Assembly: GCA_902779315.1 (NCBI GenBank)
Contig: CACZBC010000028.1
Span: forward strand, 1-64,000
Direction of reading: 5' to 3'
DNA: 64,000 nucleotides
From: an uncultured Bacteroidales bacterium
GTDB taxonomy: Bacteria; Bacteroidota; Bacteroidia; Bacteroidales; Bacteroidaceae
The notes beneath the pieces are model-generated. The model made no database searches. It saw only the letters and a list, made by a program, of their open reading frames with translations, and had not been told where the DNA came from. Of this stretch, positions 18,307 to 26,901 are shown in pieces. A program made the position numbers and the translations under genes. Position 1 is the first letter of the stretch, and each line of letters begins with the position of its first letter.

Positions 18307-18548
18307 AACTTCACACTAGTAAATCGTAAACTTCACACTAGTAAATCGTGAACTTCACACTAGTAAATCGTAAACTTCACACTAGTAAATCGTGAACTTC
18401 ACACTAGTAAATCGTGAACTTCACACTAGTAAATCGTAAAGTTCACGTTAGTAAATTGCAAACTTCACACTAGTAATTCGCAAACGTAACACTATACGAT
18501 TGCAATCATAACACTATACGATTGCCTTTGTCGCACTATACGTTTCAG
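18307..18548. repeat. 22-bp modular array B (11 units)
   Basis: Eleven units of exactly 22 bp run from 18307. The first six all carry CACACTAG and differ only at the last base (A or G in the order A, G, A, G, G, A). Then come CACGTTAG, CACACTAG, AACACTAT twice and CGCACTAT. It is the longest and most homogeneous array. It starts 12 bp after the methyltransferase stop and fills most of the 393-bp gap before manC. Confidence 0.92.
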
Positions 18549-18654
18549 GTCGTCACTAATGTCATTTCCTTTCGACTCACGCCAATTGAGTCCTTTTCTT
18601 CTTTCCTAAGAAGAATTTTTCCACTTATTCCTTGTTCAATCGCCAAGAAAATAT

Positions 18655-18662
18655 TACCTTTG
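18655..18662 (+). promoter_or_regulatory. Promoter -7 box for manC
   Basis: TACCTTTG, 26 bp upstream of the ATG at 18688 and downstream of array B. Confidence 0.65.
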
Positions 18663-18687
18663 CAACTCATTCTTCTAAATAAAAGAC

Positions 18688-19761
18688 ATGCTTATGGGAG
18701 AACATAACCACTTGGTCATCATGGCTGGCGGCGTTGGAAGCCGCTTCTGGCCGATGAGTACACCTGAGAAACCAAAGCAGTTCGTCGATGTGATGGGCTG
18801 CGGAAGATCACTCATCCAGCTGACCTTCGACCGCTTCAAACCAATCATTTCTGCGAAGAACATGTGGGTTGTAACGTCGGCAAAATACCTCAACATTGTC
18901 CGCGAACAACTGCCCGAAATACCTTGGAACCATGTCTTGCTGGAGCCTTGCCGCAGGAACACAGCTCCCTGCATTGCCTATGCAAGTTGGCGCATCAAGG
19001 CTCAAGACCCGAAGGCAAATGTCGTGGTCGCTCCAAGTGATGCCATCGTGATGGATGTTGTTGAGTTCCAACGCGTTGTTAACTCGTGTCTCAAGTTCGT
19101 GGCAGAGTCCGACGCGATGGTTACACTTGGCATGAAACCCACTCGACCCGAGACAGGTTACGGCTATATTCAGGCCGACCTCTCCTTCTCGACTGCGCGG
19201 AACAAGGAGGTCTTCCGCGTCGATTCGTTCAAGGAGAAGCCTGACATCGATACTGCGAAACGTTATATTCAGAAGAACAACTTTTTCTGGAACGCAGGTA
19301 TCTTCGTCTGGAACGTCGGCACCATTGCCAATGCCTTGCGAGTTTACCAGCCAACCCTCTCGAAAATCTTCGAGGACTTGCTTCCCATCTACGGCACAGA
19401 GAAGGAGCAAGACGCGATAAACGAGGTCTTCCCCCAGTGTGAGAACATCTCCATCGACTATGCCATCATGGAGAAAGCCGAGGAGATTTACGTCTTCCCT
19501 GCAAGTTTCGGCTGGAGCGACCTTGGCACTTGGGGCTCGCTTCACGAGAATTCTGAGCGCGACATCTACGGAAACGCACTCATCGGAGAGAACATAGATG
19601 TCTACGAAACCACTAATTGCATAGTACATGCGACACAGGAAAAGCGCGTAGTAGTGCAGGGTCTGGACGGCTTCATCGTGGCCGAATGTGACGACACATT
19701 ACTTATTTGTCGCCTCTCCGACGAGCAACGCATCAAACAATTCAGCGAAAGCAAAGAATAA
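18688..19761 (+). CDS. manC: Mannose-1-phosphate guanylyltransferase
   Basis: A 357-residue cytoplasmic enzyme that makes GDP-mannose from mannose-1-phosphate and GTP. The nucleotide motif is [14 protein letters not shown] followed by PKQF. GYGYIQ and FKEKPD are sugar-binding motifs, and NAGIFVW and FGWSDLGTW complete the family pattern. There is no C-terminal isomerase domain, so it is the short form. The ATG at 18694 is an alternative start two codons in. It is first of the GDP-fucose genes: manC, gmd, fcl. Confidence 0.92.
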   Translation: MLMGEHNHLVIMAGGVGSRFWPMSTPEKPKQFVDVMGCGRSLIQLTFDRFKPIISAKNMWVVTSAKYLNIVREQLPEIPWNHVLLEPCRRNTAPCIAYASWRIKAQDPKANVVVAPSDAIVMDVVEFQRVVNSCLKFVAESDAMVTLGMKPTRPETGYGYIQADLSFSTARNKEVFRVDSFKEKPDIDTAKRYIQKNNFFWNAGIFVWNVGTIANALRVYQPTLSKIFEDLLPIYGTEKEQDAINEVFPQCENISIDYAIMEKAEEIYVFPASFGWSDLGTWGSLHENSERDIYGNALIGENIDVYETTNCIVHATQEKRVVVQGLDGFIVAECDDTLLICRLSDEQRIKQFSESKE

Positions 19762-19762
19762 T

Positions 19763-20872
19763 ATGAACAGAAAAGTAGCACTTATAACAGGCGTAACAGG
19801 TCAGGACGGCTCGTATCTGAGCGAGTTCCTTCTCGAGAAAGGATATGAGGTTCACGGCATTATCCGCCGTTCCTCTGTCGATTTCCGCGAAAGAATCGCT
19901 CATCTCGAGGGCAAGCCTCACTTCCATCTGCACTATGCAGACATGGGTGATTCAATGTCTCTCGTCAAGTTGGTCGGACTTGTCCAACCCTCTGAGATAT
20001 ACAATCTTGCAGCCCAAAGTCATGTTCAGGTCAGCTTCGATGCCCCGGAATTCACGGCAGATGTGGATGCGGTGGGTGTTCTTCGAATCCTTGAAGCAGT
20101 CCGGACCAACCATCTTGAAAAGACATGCAAGATCTATCAGGCTTCCACATCCGAACTTTATGGCAAGGTGGAGGAAGTCCCTCAAAACGAGGAAACGCCT
20201 TTCCATCCTTACAGCCCTTATGCCGTAGCCAAGCTTTACGGCTTCTGGATTGTGAAGGAATATCGCGAGGCTTACGATATGTTCTGCTGTTCAGGCATTC
20301 TCTTCAACCACGAAAGCGAGCGTAGAGGCGAGACTTTTGTGACGCGAAAGATCACGCTTGCCGCAGCCCGAATTGCCCAAGGCAAGCAGGACAGGCTCTA
20401 TCTGGGCAACCTCGACAGCCTTCGCGACTGGGGTTATGCCAAGGATTATGTGGAATGTATGTGGCTCATCCTTCAGCACGAAACCCCTGAAGACTTCGTT
20501 ATCGCAACAGGTGTTCAGCATTCGGTCCGCGAGTTTACAGACCTCGCTTTCCGTCATGTTGGCATAGAACTCCGGTTCGAGGGTGAGGGAATCAACGAGA
20601 AAGGCATTTGCGTGAAGGGCCCAGAGCAGTTGATCGGCAAGACATTGGTAGAGGTCAGCGAAGACTTCTATCGTCCTACGGATGTGGTTAACCTTTGGGG
20701 TGACCCGACGAAGGCAAAGAAAAAGCTCGGTTGGAATCCCAATAAGACCACATTCGAGCAGTTGGTCAAACTCATGGTGGACCATGATATGGGCAAAGTG
20801 GCTGCCGAAGGCGCCGCAGCAAAAGTGAGAACGAACCTGGCAGAGTACCTCGAAAAGGGTGTCGTGAAGTAG
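19763..20872 (+). CDS. gmd: GDP-mannose 4,6-dehydratase
   Basis: GMD converts GDP-mannose to GDP-4-keto-6-deoxymannose, the precursor of GDP-L-fucose. The 369-residue short-chain dehydrogenase has the NADP motif [10 protein letters not shown] near residue 10, ASTSELYG, and the catalytic YxxxK in [10 protein letters not shown]. The start at 19763 is one base after the manC stop. Earlier frame positions overlap manC. Its stop codon lies inside the left inverted repeat of the DUF559 cassette. Confidence 0.93.
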   Translation: MNRKVALITGVTGQDGSYLSEFLLEKGYEVHGIIRRSSVDFRERIAHLEGKPHFHLHYADMGDSMSLVKLVGLVQPSEIYNLAAQSHVQVSFDAPEFTADVDAVGVLRILEAVRTNHLEKTCKIYQASTSELYGKVEEVPQNEETPFHPYSPYAVAKLYGFWIVKEYREAYDMFCCSGILFNHESERRGETFVTRKITLAAARIAQGKQDRLYLGNLDSLRDWGYAKDYVECMWLILQHETPEDFVIATGVQHSVREFTDLAFRHVGIELRFEGEGINEKGICVKGPEQLIGKTLVEVSEDFYRPTDVVNLWGDPTKAKKKLGWNPNKTTFEQLVKLMVDHDMGKVAAEGAAAKVRTNLAEYLEKGVVK

Positions 20873-21364
20873 ATCCACCCCAACCCTCCCTGAAGGGAGG
20901 GAGAAGAGACTTACGAAAAAGAGATTCCGACATGGTAAGATACAAGAATGCAGACCCTATTGAGTATGGAATTCTGAAAGCCTATGCTAGAGAAAACAGG
21001 AGGAATATGACTCAAGCAGAAGACATTCTTTGGCGTCAGATTAGAGGTAATTCTCTGGGTGTTACCTTCTTTAGACAATATATTATTGGTGATTGCATAA
21101 CAGACTTTGCCTGCTTGGACCCTAAGCTTGTTATTGAGGTGGATGGCGGTTATCATTCAGAACCTAGACAAGCAGAAGATGATGCAATTCGACAGGACTG
21201 GCTGGAATCTCATGGATTCCCTGTAATCAGAATCACCAATGCAGAAGTAGAGAACGATATTGATAGTGCAACTGATAAAATCAGAACAGCCCTGTCTGCT
21301 GCTATTCAAAGAGAGTAGGAGAGGGTAAGAGTTCCCTCCTTTCAAGGAGGGTTAGGGAGGATCT
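20871..21364 (+). mobile_element. DUF559 cassette bounded by 31-bp inverted repeats
   Basis: The left end 20871-20901 and the right end 21334-21364 are inverted repeats with 27 of 31 matches. Each end also folds alone: CCCTCCC/GGGAGGG on the left, CCCTCCTT/AAGGAGGG on the right. The element fits exactly between the gmd stop codon and the fcl start codon, two genes that are normally adjacent. It holds one gene, the DUF559 nuclease. There is no transposase and no evident target duplication. It looks like an inserted unit, but mobility is inferred. Confidence 0.65.
20932..21318 (+). CDS. DUF559 endonuclease-like protein
   Basis: A 128-residue protein of the DUF559 family, related to very-short-patch-repair type PD-(D/E)XK nucleases. 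The conserved pattern is visible: MTQAEDILWRQIRG, FFRQYIIGDCITDFACLD, VIEVDGGYH (catalytic Asp/Glu region), and HGFPVIRITNAEV at the end. There is no signal peptide. It is the only gene in the inverted-repeat cassette between gmd and fcl. Similar genes are often found scattered in Bacteroidota genomes. What DNA it cuts is unknown. Confidence 0.85.
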   Translation: MVRYKNADPIEYGILKAYARENRRNMTQAEDILWRQIRGNSLGVTFFRQYIIGDCITDFACLDPKLVIEVDGGYHSEPRQAEDDAIRQDWLESHGFPVIRITNAEVENDIDSATDKIRTALSAAIQRE

Positions 21365-22507
21365 ATGGATTATAAATCTAAAATATACGTTGCAGGCCAT
21401 CATGGTTTGGTGGGTTCTGCCATTTGGAACAACCTGAAAGCAAGGGGCTACGACAATCTTGTCGGCAAAAGCCACAAGGAACTCGACCTTCTTGACCCAG
21501 TCCAGGTGCGTGAGTTCTTCGACAAAGAGCAACCAGATGCAGTCGTTTTGGCGGCCGCTCATGTTGGAGGCATTATGGCAAACCTGCAATATCGTGCTGA
21601 CTTCATCTATCAGAACCTGCAGATCCAGCAGAACGTCATTGGCGAGAGCTGGAAACATGGCGTGAAGAAGTTGCTCTTTTTGGGCAGTACGTGCATTTAT
21701 CCAGGTGAGGCTCCTCAGCCGATGCCTGAGGATTGTCTGCTGACGAGCCCTCTCGAATACACCAACGAACCCTATGCCATCGCCAAGATTGCCGGCCTGA
21801 AGATGTGCGAAAGCTTTAATATTCAGTATGGTACGAACTATATTGCCGTGATGCCGACCAACCTTTACGGACCCAACGACAACTTCCATCTCGAGAACAG
21901 TCACGTTCTGCCTGCCATGATTCGCAAAATCTACTTGGCACATTTGCTTGAGGACAACGATTGGGAAGGCGTTCGTCGAGACATCGCTTTACGACCAGTC
22001 ACGATGAAATCGACCAAGATGCGCGTCGATGGCGACTCGTCGGAAGAGGACATTCTGACAGTTCTGGCCAGTTACGGCATTGCCCCAGGAAAGGTGACAC
22101 TCTGGGGAACTGGGGCTCCGATGCGTGAGTTCTTGTGGAGCGAAGAGATGGCCGATGCCAGCGTTCACTGCCTGCTCAATGTCGATTGGAAGGATGTTGT
22201 GGAGAATACGGAATTTCGCATAAATCGCGATGGAATCGAGGAAATTCGCAACTGCCACATCAATGTGGGCACAGGAAAACAGCTCTCCATCAAGGAATGT
22301 GCGGAGAAGATTGTCAGGGAGATTGGCTTCCGAGGTCGGTTGCTTTGGGACGAAACGAAACCTGACGGCACAATGCTCAAACTGACAGATGTCAGCAAGC
22401 TTCACAGACTTGGTTGGCATCACACCATCGAGATAGATGAAGGCATCCATCGCCTCTTCTCTTGGTACAGGCAAGGCATTTGCATTAACCATAAGTCTGC
22501 GGAATGA
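21365..22507 (+). CDS. fcl: GDP-L-fucose synthase
   Basis: The epimerase/reductase that turns GDP-4-keto-6-deoxymannose into GDP-L-fucose. The 380-residue protein has the NADP motif GHHGLVGSAI, STCIYPG with the catalytic Ser/Cys, and YAIAKIAG with the catalytic Tyr and Lys. MREFLWSEEMADA and INVGTGKQLSIKE are family motifs. It carries an insertion around residues 195-240 (RRDIALRPVTMKSTKMRVDG), usual in Bacteroidota. The start codon follows directly after the right inverted repeat of the DUF559 cassette. Confidence 0.92.
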   Translation: MDYKSKIYVAGHHGLVGSAIWNNLKARGYDNLVGKSHKELDLLDPVQVREFFDKEQPDAVVLAAAHVGGIMANLQYRADFIYQNLQIQQNVIGESWKHGVKKLLFLGSTCIYPGEAPQPMPEDCLLTSPLEYTNEPYAIAKIAGLKMCESFNIQYGTNYIAVMPTNLYGPNDNFHLENSHVLPAMIRKIYLAHLLEDNDWEGVRRDIALRPVTMKSTKMRVDGDSSEEDILTVLASYGIAPGKVTLWGTGAPMREFLWSEEMADASVHCLLNVDWKDVVENTEFRINRDGIEEIRNCHINVGTGKQLSIKECAEKIVREIGFRGRLLWDETKPDGTMLKLTDVSKLHRLGWHHTIEIDEGIHRLFSWYRQGICINHKSAE

Positions 22508-22550
22508 GATTCACAGAACTTCATTATATATATTAATAATGTGTAAAGCG

Positions 22551-23591
22551 ATGAAAAAGATTGTTTTTGTGCTTCTGTTGCCAGTCTTGGCGCTTCAGGT
22601 TTCTGCACAAAGTCTGAAAGACGTTTTCGCGAACGATTTCCTTATGGGCGTCTCTTTGAGTGGGCGTAATGTCCGTAATGCGGCTGAGCAGGATCTCATC
22701 CGAAAAGAGTTCAACAGCGTGACTTGCGAGAACGCCATGAAGCCTGCGTCGCTCCATCCTTCGCCCAACGTTTGGCGATGGGAAGAGGCGGACCGCATAG
22801 CTAACTTCTGCAGGGAGAACGGCATCAAGATGCGAGGGCATTGTCTTGTCTGGCACAATCAGTTCTCCGACTGGATGTTATACGATGAAAGCGGCAATTT
22901 TGTTGACAAAGAAGTCTTTTATGCAAGGCTGAAAGACCACATCCAAACGGTCATGAACCGGTATAAAGACGTCATCTATGCCTGGGATGTTGTGAACGAG
23001 GCAATGTCCGACGGAGGTACGAATCCCTATCGCGAATCCAAACTCTATCAGCTTTGTGGCGACGAATTCATCGCCAAAGCCTTCCAGTTCGCTCGCGAAG
23101 CGGATCCGAAAGCCGTCCTCTTCTATAATGATTATAACGAGTGCGACCGTCGAAAGAGCAGAAACATCTACAATATGGTGCTGAAGATGCGCTCGAACGG
23201 AGTGCCCATCGATGGTATCGGAATGCAGGGGCACTACAATATCTTCAAGCCAACTGTGGAAGAACTCGATGCCGCATTGGCCCTTTACTCGCCCCTCGTA
23301 GAGCACATTCACATCACGGAACTCGATGTGCGAGTCAACAGAGAGATGGGTGGACAATTGCAGTTCAGCCAAGAAGGTGCTGCGCTGAGCGACTCTGTGC
23401 AGGCCCTTCATACTCAGCAATATGAGCGTCTGTTCAAGACCTTCCAGAAGTATCGCGACAAGATAGATTGTGTCACCTTCTGGAACCTGCACGACGGTTG
23501 CTCTTGGCTTGGCGAACGGAACCATCCTCTCCTCTTCGACAAAGCCCTCCAGCCAAAGCCTGCTTACCATCGTCTAGTGGGTCGTCCGTAA
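22551..23591 (+). CDS. Secreted GH10 endo-1,4-beta-xylanase
   Basis: A 346-residue secreted enzyme that cuts xylan chains. The signal peptide is about 21 residues (MKKIVFVLLLPVLALQVSAQ). GH10 signatures are CENAMKP, GHCLVWHNQ, the acid/base Glu150 in WDVVNEAM and the nucleophile Glu257 in HITELDVRV. There is only the catalytic domain, no binding module. I take the ATG at 22551. An in-frame ATG at 22539 would add four residues. It follows fcl after 43 bp, perhaps as read-through. Array C begins on the last base of its stop codon. Confidence 0.92.
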   Translation: MKKIVFVLLLPVLALQVSAQSLKDVFANDFLMGVSLSGRNVRNAAEQDLIRKEFNSVTCENAMKPASLHPSPNVWRWEEADRIANFCRENGIKMRGHCLVWHNQFSDWMLYDESGNFVDKEVFYARLKDHIQTVMNRYKDVIYAWDVVNEAMSDGGTNPYRESKLYQLCGDEFIAKAFQFAREADPKAVLFYNDYNECDRRKSRNIYNMVLKMRSNGVPIDGIGMQGHYNIFKPTVEELDAALALYSPLVEHIHITELDVRVNREMGGQLQFSQEGAALSDSVQALHTQQYERLFKTFQKYRDKIDCVTFWNLHDGCSWLGERNHPLLFDKALQPKPAYHRLVGRP

Positions 23592-23700
23592 ATGACACGT
23601 GTGACGTTGGCAAACGTGGCACGTGACGATTGCAATTTACTAGTGTGACGTTTGCCATCGTGGCATGTTATGTTTGCAAACCAGGTTCACCTCGTTTTTT
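23591..23700. repeat. 22-bp modular array C (5 units)
   Basis: Five units start at 23591, 23613, 23635, 23657 and 23679 with words CACGTGTG, GGCACGTG, CTAGTGTG, GGCATGTT and GGTTCACC. The first unit begins on the last base of the xylanase stop codon. The rest of the gap up to 23891 holds AT-rich sequence and a promoter at 23820. Confidence 0.85.
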
Positions 23701-23819
23701 CGCCACATTTTCCGCATTCTTTTTCGTAGAAAAATAGGATTTTATGCCATTTGAGGAAAAAATGATACGGTAAAACGAAAATTTTTAATATTTTTCTTGC
23801 GTAATATGTAAAGATGTCG

Positions 23820-23827
23820 TAACTTTG
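23820..23827 (+). promoter_or_regulatory. Promoter -7 box for the choice-of-anchor-J gene
   Basis: TAACTTTG, 65 bp upstream of the ATG at 23892, with TTG at 23797-23799 as a possible -33 element. Confidence 0.65.
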
Positions 23828-23891
23828 CCCTTGAATTGTCAATAAATCATAATTTATTAACCAAATATCTATTAACCAAACTTTAAAAAAC

Positions 23892-26351
23892 ATGAAGAAA
23901 AACAACTTCCTAACGAAAGCATTCACCTTGCTTTTCGTGGCGCTCTTCTCCCTAACAGGTGCAAGAGCACAGACTATCGTGTCCGATGTTAATGCAAAGC
24001 ACATCGATGAGGCTAGCGCAGACCTTAGTTGGACAGGCAGTGCAACAGCCCTGAGGTACAGAGTTGCTGGAACACAAACAACCTACAACTTCGACAACAG
24101 CACGCTGGAGCCTTGGACAACTTTTACTGGTTGGACAAGTAATTCTAGTCAATACACCACAGGCCATTATTATGGTACCCAATTTGTATGGGCTATTAAC
24201 TCTACTTGTCAGACTTATCGTTCGTATCTGGCTGGCACAGGAAAGGGCCGTCAAGGTTCTGCCGATATGGTAATCTCTGGTTCTTTCTGCTCTAACAGTA
24301 ATGTTCAGCCTACTCGGTTCCATAGTCATGCTATTGAACCTGATAACTATCTTGTTTCGCCTCAGGTGACTTTGGGTGGTTACATCAGTTTCTGGGCAAA
24401 AGGTATGGACCCTGCTGATTGTGAAGAGAAATTTGGTGTGTTCTATTCAACTAATTATAATGCTAATAATCCAAGAAATGCCTCCTGGACACAAGTTGGA
24501 TCAGCTCAAATCGCCACATCTGAGTGGGTACAATATATCTTTGACCTTGGTGCTATAGCAGCTGCAGGACAGAGTGGTTATATAGCTATCCGCCACTGGG
24601 ATTGCTACGACCAGGACTTGCTCTGTGTTGACGACATCGTCCTCACAGCACCAGGTGGCGATTGGACAACTATTACTACTTCTGGCACAAGCTATCATCT
24701 GACTGGCCTTAATATGTTGACCCCCTATCAGGTCGAGGTACAGGTAGGCAGTGGCAACAATCGTCGTTGGATTGGTACCGGTTTCTCGACAACAACCACG
24801 AATCCTGTTCCTTCAGAAGTATCTGTAGATCCAGAGGCAGTGGGTGCCACAGTTAGCTGGTGGGGCAAAGGCGACGAATATGAGGTATGGTATAAGAGTG
24901 AGCCCTATGATGGTCCACAGTATTTCTACGATGACTTCGAGAGTAACAAAGGGTGGACGGTTCGTGACGGTAGTAATAATTCGAGCAATTCTACCATGCA
25001 AAGAGGCACCGTTCCGACTGCCTATAAGTTCTCTGCCCATAGTGGAAGCAATATCTATTATGCCACAAGCTGGAGCCTAACTTATGGCGATTATCAAGCC
25101 AACCACTACCTGATTACTCCACAGGTTCTCATCGGCAATAAGGTGAAGTTCTGGGTACGTTGTAACCCAGGTTATTGTGATACGTATGAGGTGCTGCTTT
25201 CTACTGGAGGCAATACCATCAATGACTTCACTGTTACCCTAAAGGAATTGGCACCAGTTCCTAATGTAGATGCTTGGACAAGAATAAGCATTGATGTGCC
25301 TGAACAATATGTGGATAAGCAGGGCTACATTGCCATTCACCACAATATGTATGGCGGTAACTATCTTGCCATTGACGACTTCGGTATCTTTGAGCCTGAT
25401 ATCCCAGGTTCAGGAGTTTGGAAAACGCTTGAAACAAGCGATGATCATATTGAGATTGGAGAACTTATTCCCAATACCCCGTATGACTACTACGTAGTAA
25501 GTAACAAGGCCGGTGTCGAAGCTCCATCACTTCCACGCGTACAAACCGAAACCTTCCAATTCACAACTGATAAGTTGTCAGAACTCGTTCTCGAGGATGA
25601 TGGACAAAACTCACCGACAATTACTGCCCTTGGTGGTGGAACTGTTCAAACACTGACTTTGCTGAATCGTACGCTCAAGGCTAATACGTGGAACACTTTG
25701 TGTCTGCCCGTCAGCGTAGCTCTTACTAAAACAGGAAGTGGTACTAATACAAGGTATAATTGGCCTGGTACAAGCACCAACGTTGACGTTCGCACATTGA
25801 CTGGTGCTTCCTACGATCCCAGCACAAAGACACTGACTTTGACTTTCAGTGGTGCATATGGCGTTCCAAGACTTGCTGCTGGTGTACCTTATATCATTAA
25901 GCCAAGCGCCAATATTAGCGGCGAACACTTCACTTTCACTGAGCGTGTGATTGATGCTGGTATGAATCCTGTAACATTCCGCCTTGTTGAAGGAGAAGAT
26001 GTAACCCTTATGTTCAGAGGATCATATGATAAGTTGACATTCGATGCAACAGATAGAAGCGTCCTCTTCTTGAAGTCCAATAAGCTTGTCTTCCCTGTTA
26101 ATGGTTCATACATCAATGCACAGCGTGCTGCCTTCTTCTTAAAGGGCGCTCAGGTATCTACCTCTATTGGCAACTTGATTAAGGAGTGCATTGTGAACCT
26201 GGATGATGAAGACGCAACAGGCATCTCTGAACTCCTTGGCATTGAGGAGGAAGCTGGCACTTGGTACGACCTCAATGGTCGCAAGCTCACAGGCAAGCCC
26301 GTTCAGAAGGGTATCTATATCAACAATGGTAAAAAGACAATCATTAAGTAA
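23892..26351 (+). CDS. Secreted choice-of-anchor J / fibronectin-like surface protein
   Basis: An 819-residue protein with a signal peptide (about 26 residues, ending GARAQ). Two modules (about residues 55-255 and 340-505) each contain an 'FxxxLxPWT...GW' start, a 'YLVSPQV' or 'YLITPQV' strand and a 'xIAxRHxx...DDI' end, the pattern of choice-of-anchor J (cleaved adhesin) domains. Short Fn3-like parts lie between them. The C-terminus has the Prevotella-type tail WYDLNGRKLTGKP...GIYINNGKK, which may be a surface sorting signal. The binding target is unknown. A 64-residue gene follows at once. Confidence 0.8.
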   Translation: MKKNNFLTKAFTLLFVALFSLTGARAQTIVSDVNAKHIDEASADLSWTGSATALRYRVAGTQTTYNFDNSTLEPWTTFTGWTSNSSQYTTGHYYGTQFVWAINSTCQTYRSYLAGTGKGRQGSADMVISGSFCSNSNVQPTRFHSHAIEPDNYLVSPQVTLGGYISFWAKGMDPADCEEKFGVFYSTNYNANNPRNASWTQVGSAQIATSEWVQYIFDLGAIAAAGQSGYIAIRHWDCYDQDLLCVDDIVLTAPGGDWTTITTSGTSYHLTGLNMLTPYQVEVQVGSGNNRRWIGTGFSTTTTNPVPSEVSVDPEAVGATVSWWGKGDEYEVWYKSEPYDGPQYFYDDFESNKGWTVRDGSNNSSNSTMQRGTVPTAYKFSAHSGSNIYYATSWSLTYGDYQANHYLITPQVLIGNKVKFWVRCNPGYCDTYEVLLSTGGNTINDFTVTLKELAPVPNVDAWTRISIDVPEQYVDKQGYIAIHHNMYGGNYLAIDDFGIFEPDIPGSGVWKTLETSDDHIEIGELIPNTPYDYYVVSNKAGVEAPSLPRVQTETFQFTTDKLSELVLEDDGQNSPTITALGGGTVQTLTLLNRTLKANTWNTLCLPVSVALTKTGSGTNTRYNWPGTSTNVDVRTLTGASYDPSTKTLTLTFSGAYGVPRLAAGVPYIIKPSANISGEHFTFTERVIDAGMNPVTFRLVEGEDVTLMFRGSYDKLTFDATDRSVLFLKSNKLVFPVNGSYINAQRAAFFLKGAQVSTSIGNLIKECIVNLDDEDATGISELLGIEEEAGTWYDLNGRKLTGKPVQKGIYINNGKKTIIK

Positions 26352-26364
26352 GGAGGACTAAGCA

Positions 26365-26559
26365 ATGAAAAAGACATATGAAGCACCCGAGATGTTTGCC
26401 GTGACATTGCAGCATCAGAATAGTATCTTGTTATACAGTATCCAGAACACCGATGGCGGCAATACAGGTATAACAGGACCTGAACAAGACGATCCCGAAA
26501 CTGGTGGTGGTGACGTTAAAGGTTTCACCTCTGACGATCTTTGGAACGCTGAATGGTAA
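26365..26559 (+). CDS. Small MKKTYxxP protein downstream of surface protein
   Basis: A 64-residue protein that starts MKKTYEAPEMFAV and ends with a Trp-containing acidic tail (DDLWNAEW). The middle is Gly- and Asp-rich (GGNTGITGPEQDDPETGGGD). It lies 13 bp after the large surface-protein gene. A second small gene with the same start and end style lies at 34318, also directly after a large surface protein. I recognise it as a widespread Prevotella type of small protein with no known function. Confidence 0.65.
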   Translation: MKKTYEAPEMFAVTLQHQNSILLYSIQNTDGGNTGITGPEQDDPETGGGDVKGFTSDDLWNAEW

Positions 26560-26565
26560 GAAGCC

Positions 26566-26581
26566 TCACCTTTACAGGTGA
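26566..26581 (+). terminator. Short hairpin after small gene
   Basis: TCACCT and AGGTGA form a 6-bp stem with a 4-nt loop, seven bases after the stop codon. Confidence 0.35.
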
Positions 26582-26596
26582 ATAATAAATAGGAAG

Positions 26597-26631
26597 GCAC
26601 GCCTAATCAAATGATTGGGCGTGCTTTTTTT
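26597..26631 (+). terminator. Rho-independent terminator
   Basis: GCACGCC...AATCA pairs with TGATT...GGCGTGC (one mismatch pair) and is followed by seven Ts. It ends the choice-of-anchor-J unit and isolates the B12 operon downstream. Confidence 0.9.
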
Positions 26632-26664
26632 GTCTTTTCTCTTGCAAGGTTGCATAAAAAATCG

Positions 26665-26672
26665 TAATTTTG
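26665..26672 (+). promoter_or_regulatory. Promoter -7 box for the B12 operon
   Basis: TAATTTTG, just upstream of the riboswitch aptamer. Confidence 0.6.
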
Positions 26673-26680
26673 TAGCGCAA

Positions 26681-26886
26681 ATGGTGATACCCATGCTTCT
26701 GTAACAAGGAGTAGGGTAGAGAGGGAATCCGGTGTAAGGCCGGAGCAGTGCCCGCTACTGTATTTGCCTTCTTAGTGCAGCGCATGCATGTCACTGGGAC
26801 ATCATCCTGGGAAGACGCGCTGCCGGGCAAGAGCCAGGAAACCTGCCATTTCGCATAACATAATAAGCATCCTCGGGACAAGGATG
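26681..26886 (+). promoter_or_regulatory. Cobalamin riboswitch
   Basis: The 5' leader of the btuB-like gene contains the conserved B12-aptamer blocks: GAGGGAATCCGGTG, GGCCGGAGCAGTGCCCGC then ACTGT, CACTGGGA, CCTGGGAAG, and the B12 box GAGCCAGGAAACCTGCC at about 26831-26847. A hairpin (CATCCT/AGGATG, 26868-26886, loop CGGGACA) follows 16 bp before the ATG and is probably the P13/L13 element that blocks translation when B12 is bound. Expression of the downstream genes should fall when cobalamin is plentiful. Confidence 0.93.
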
Positions 26887-26901
26887 ACAGAATAATCATT
26901 C

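Noticed and set aside
18307..18548. CRISPR array
   Set aside because: The period is only 22 bp, the supposed spacers are 8 bp, and the same words recur at many sites. No cas genes are in the window.
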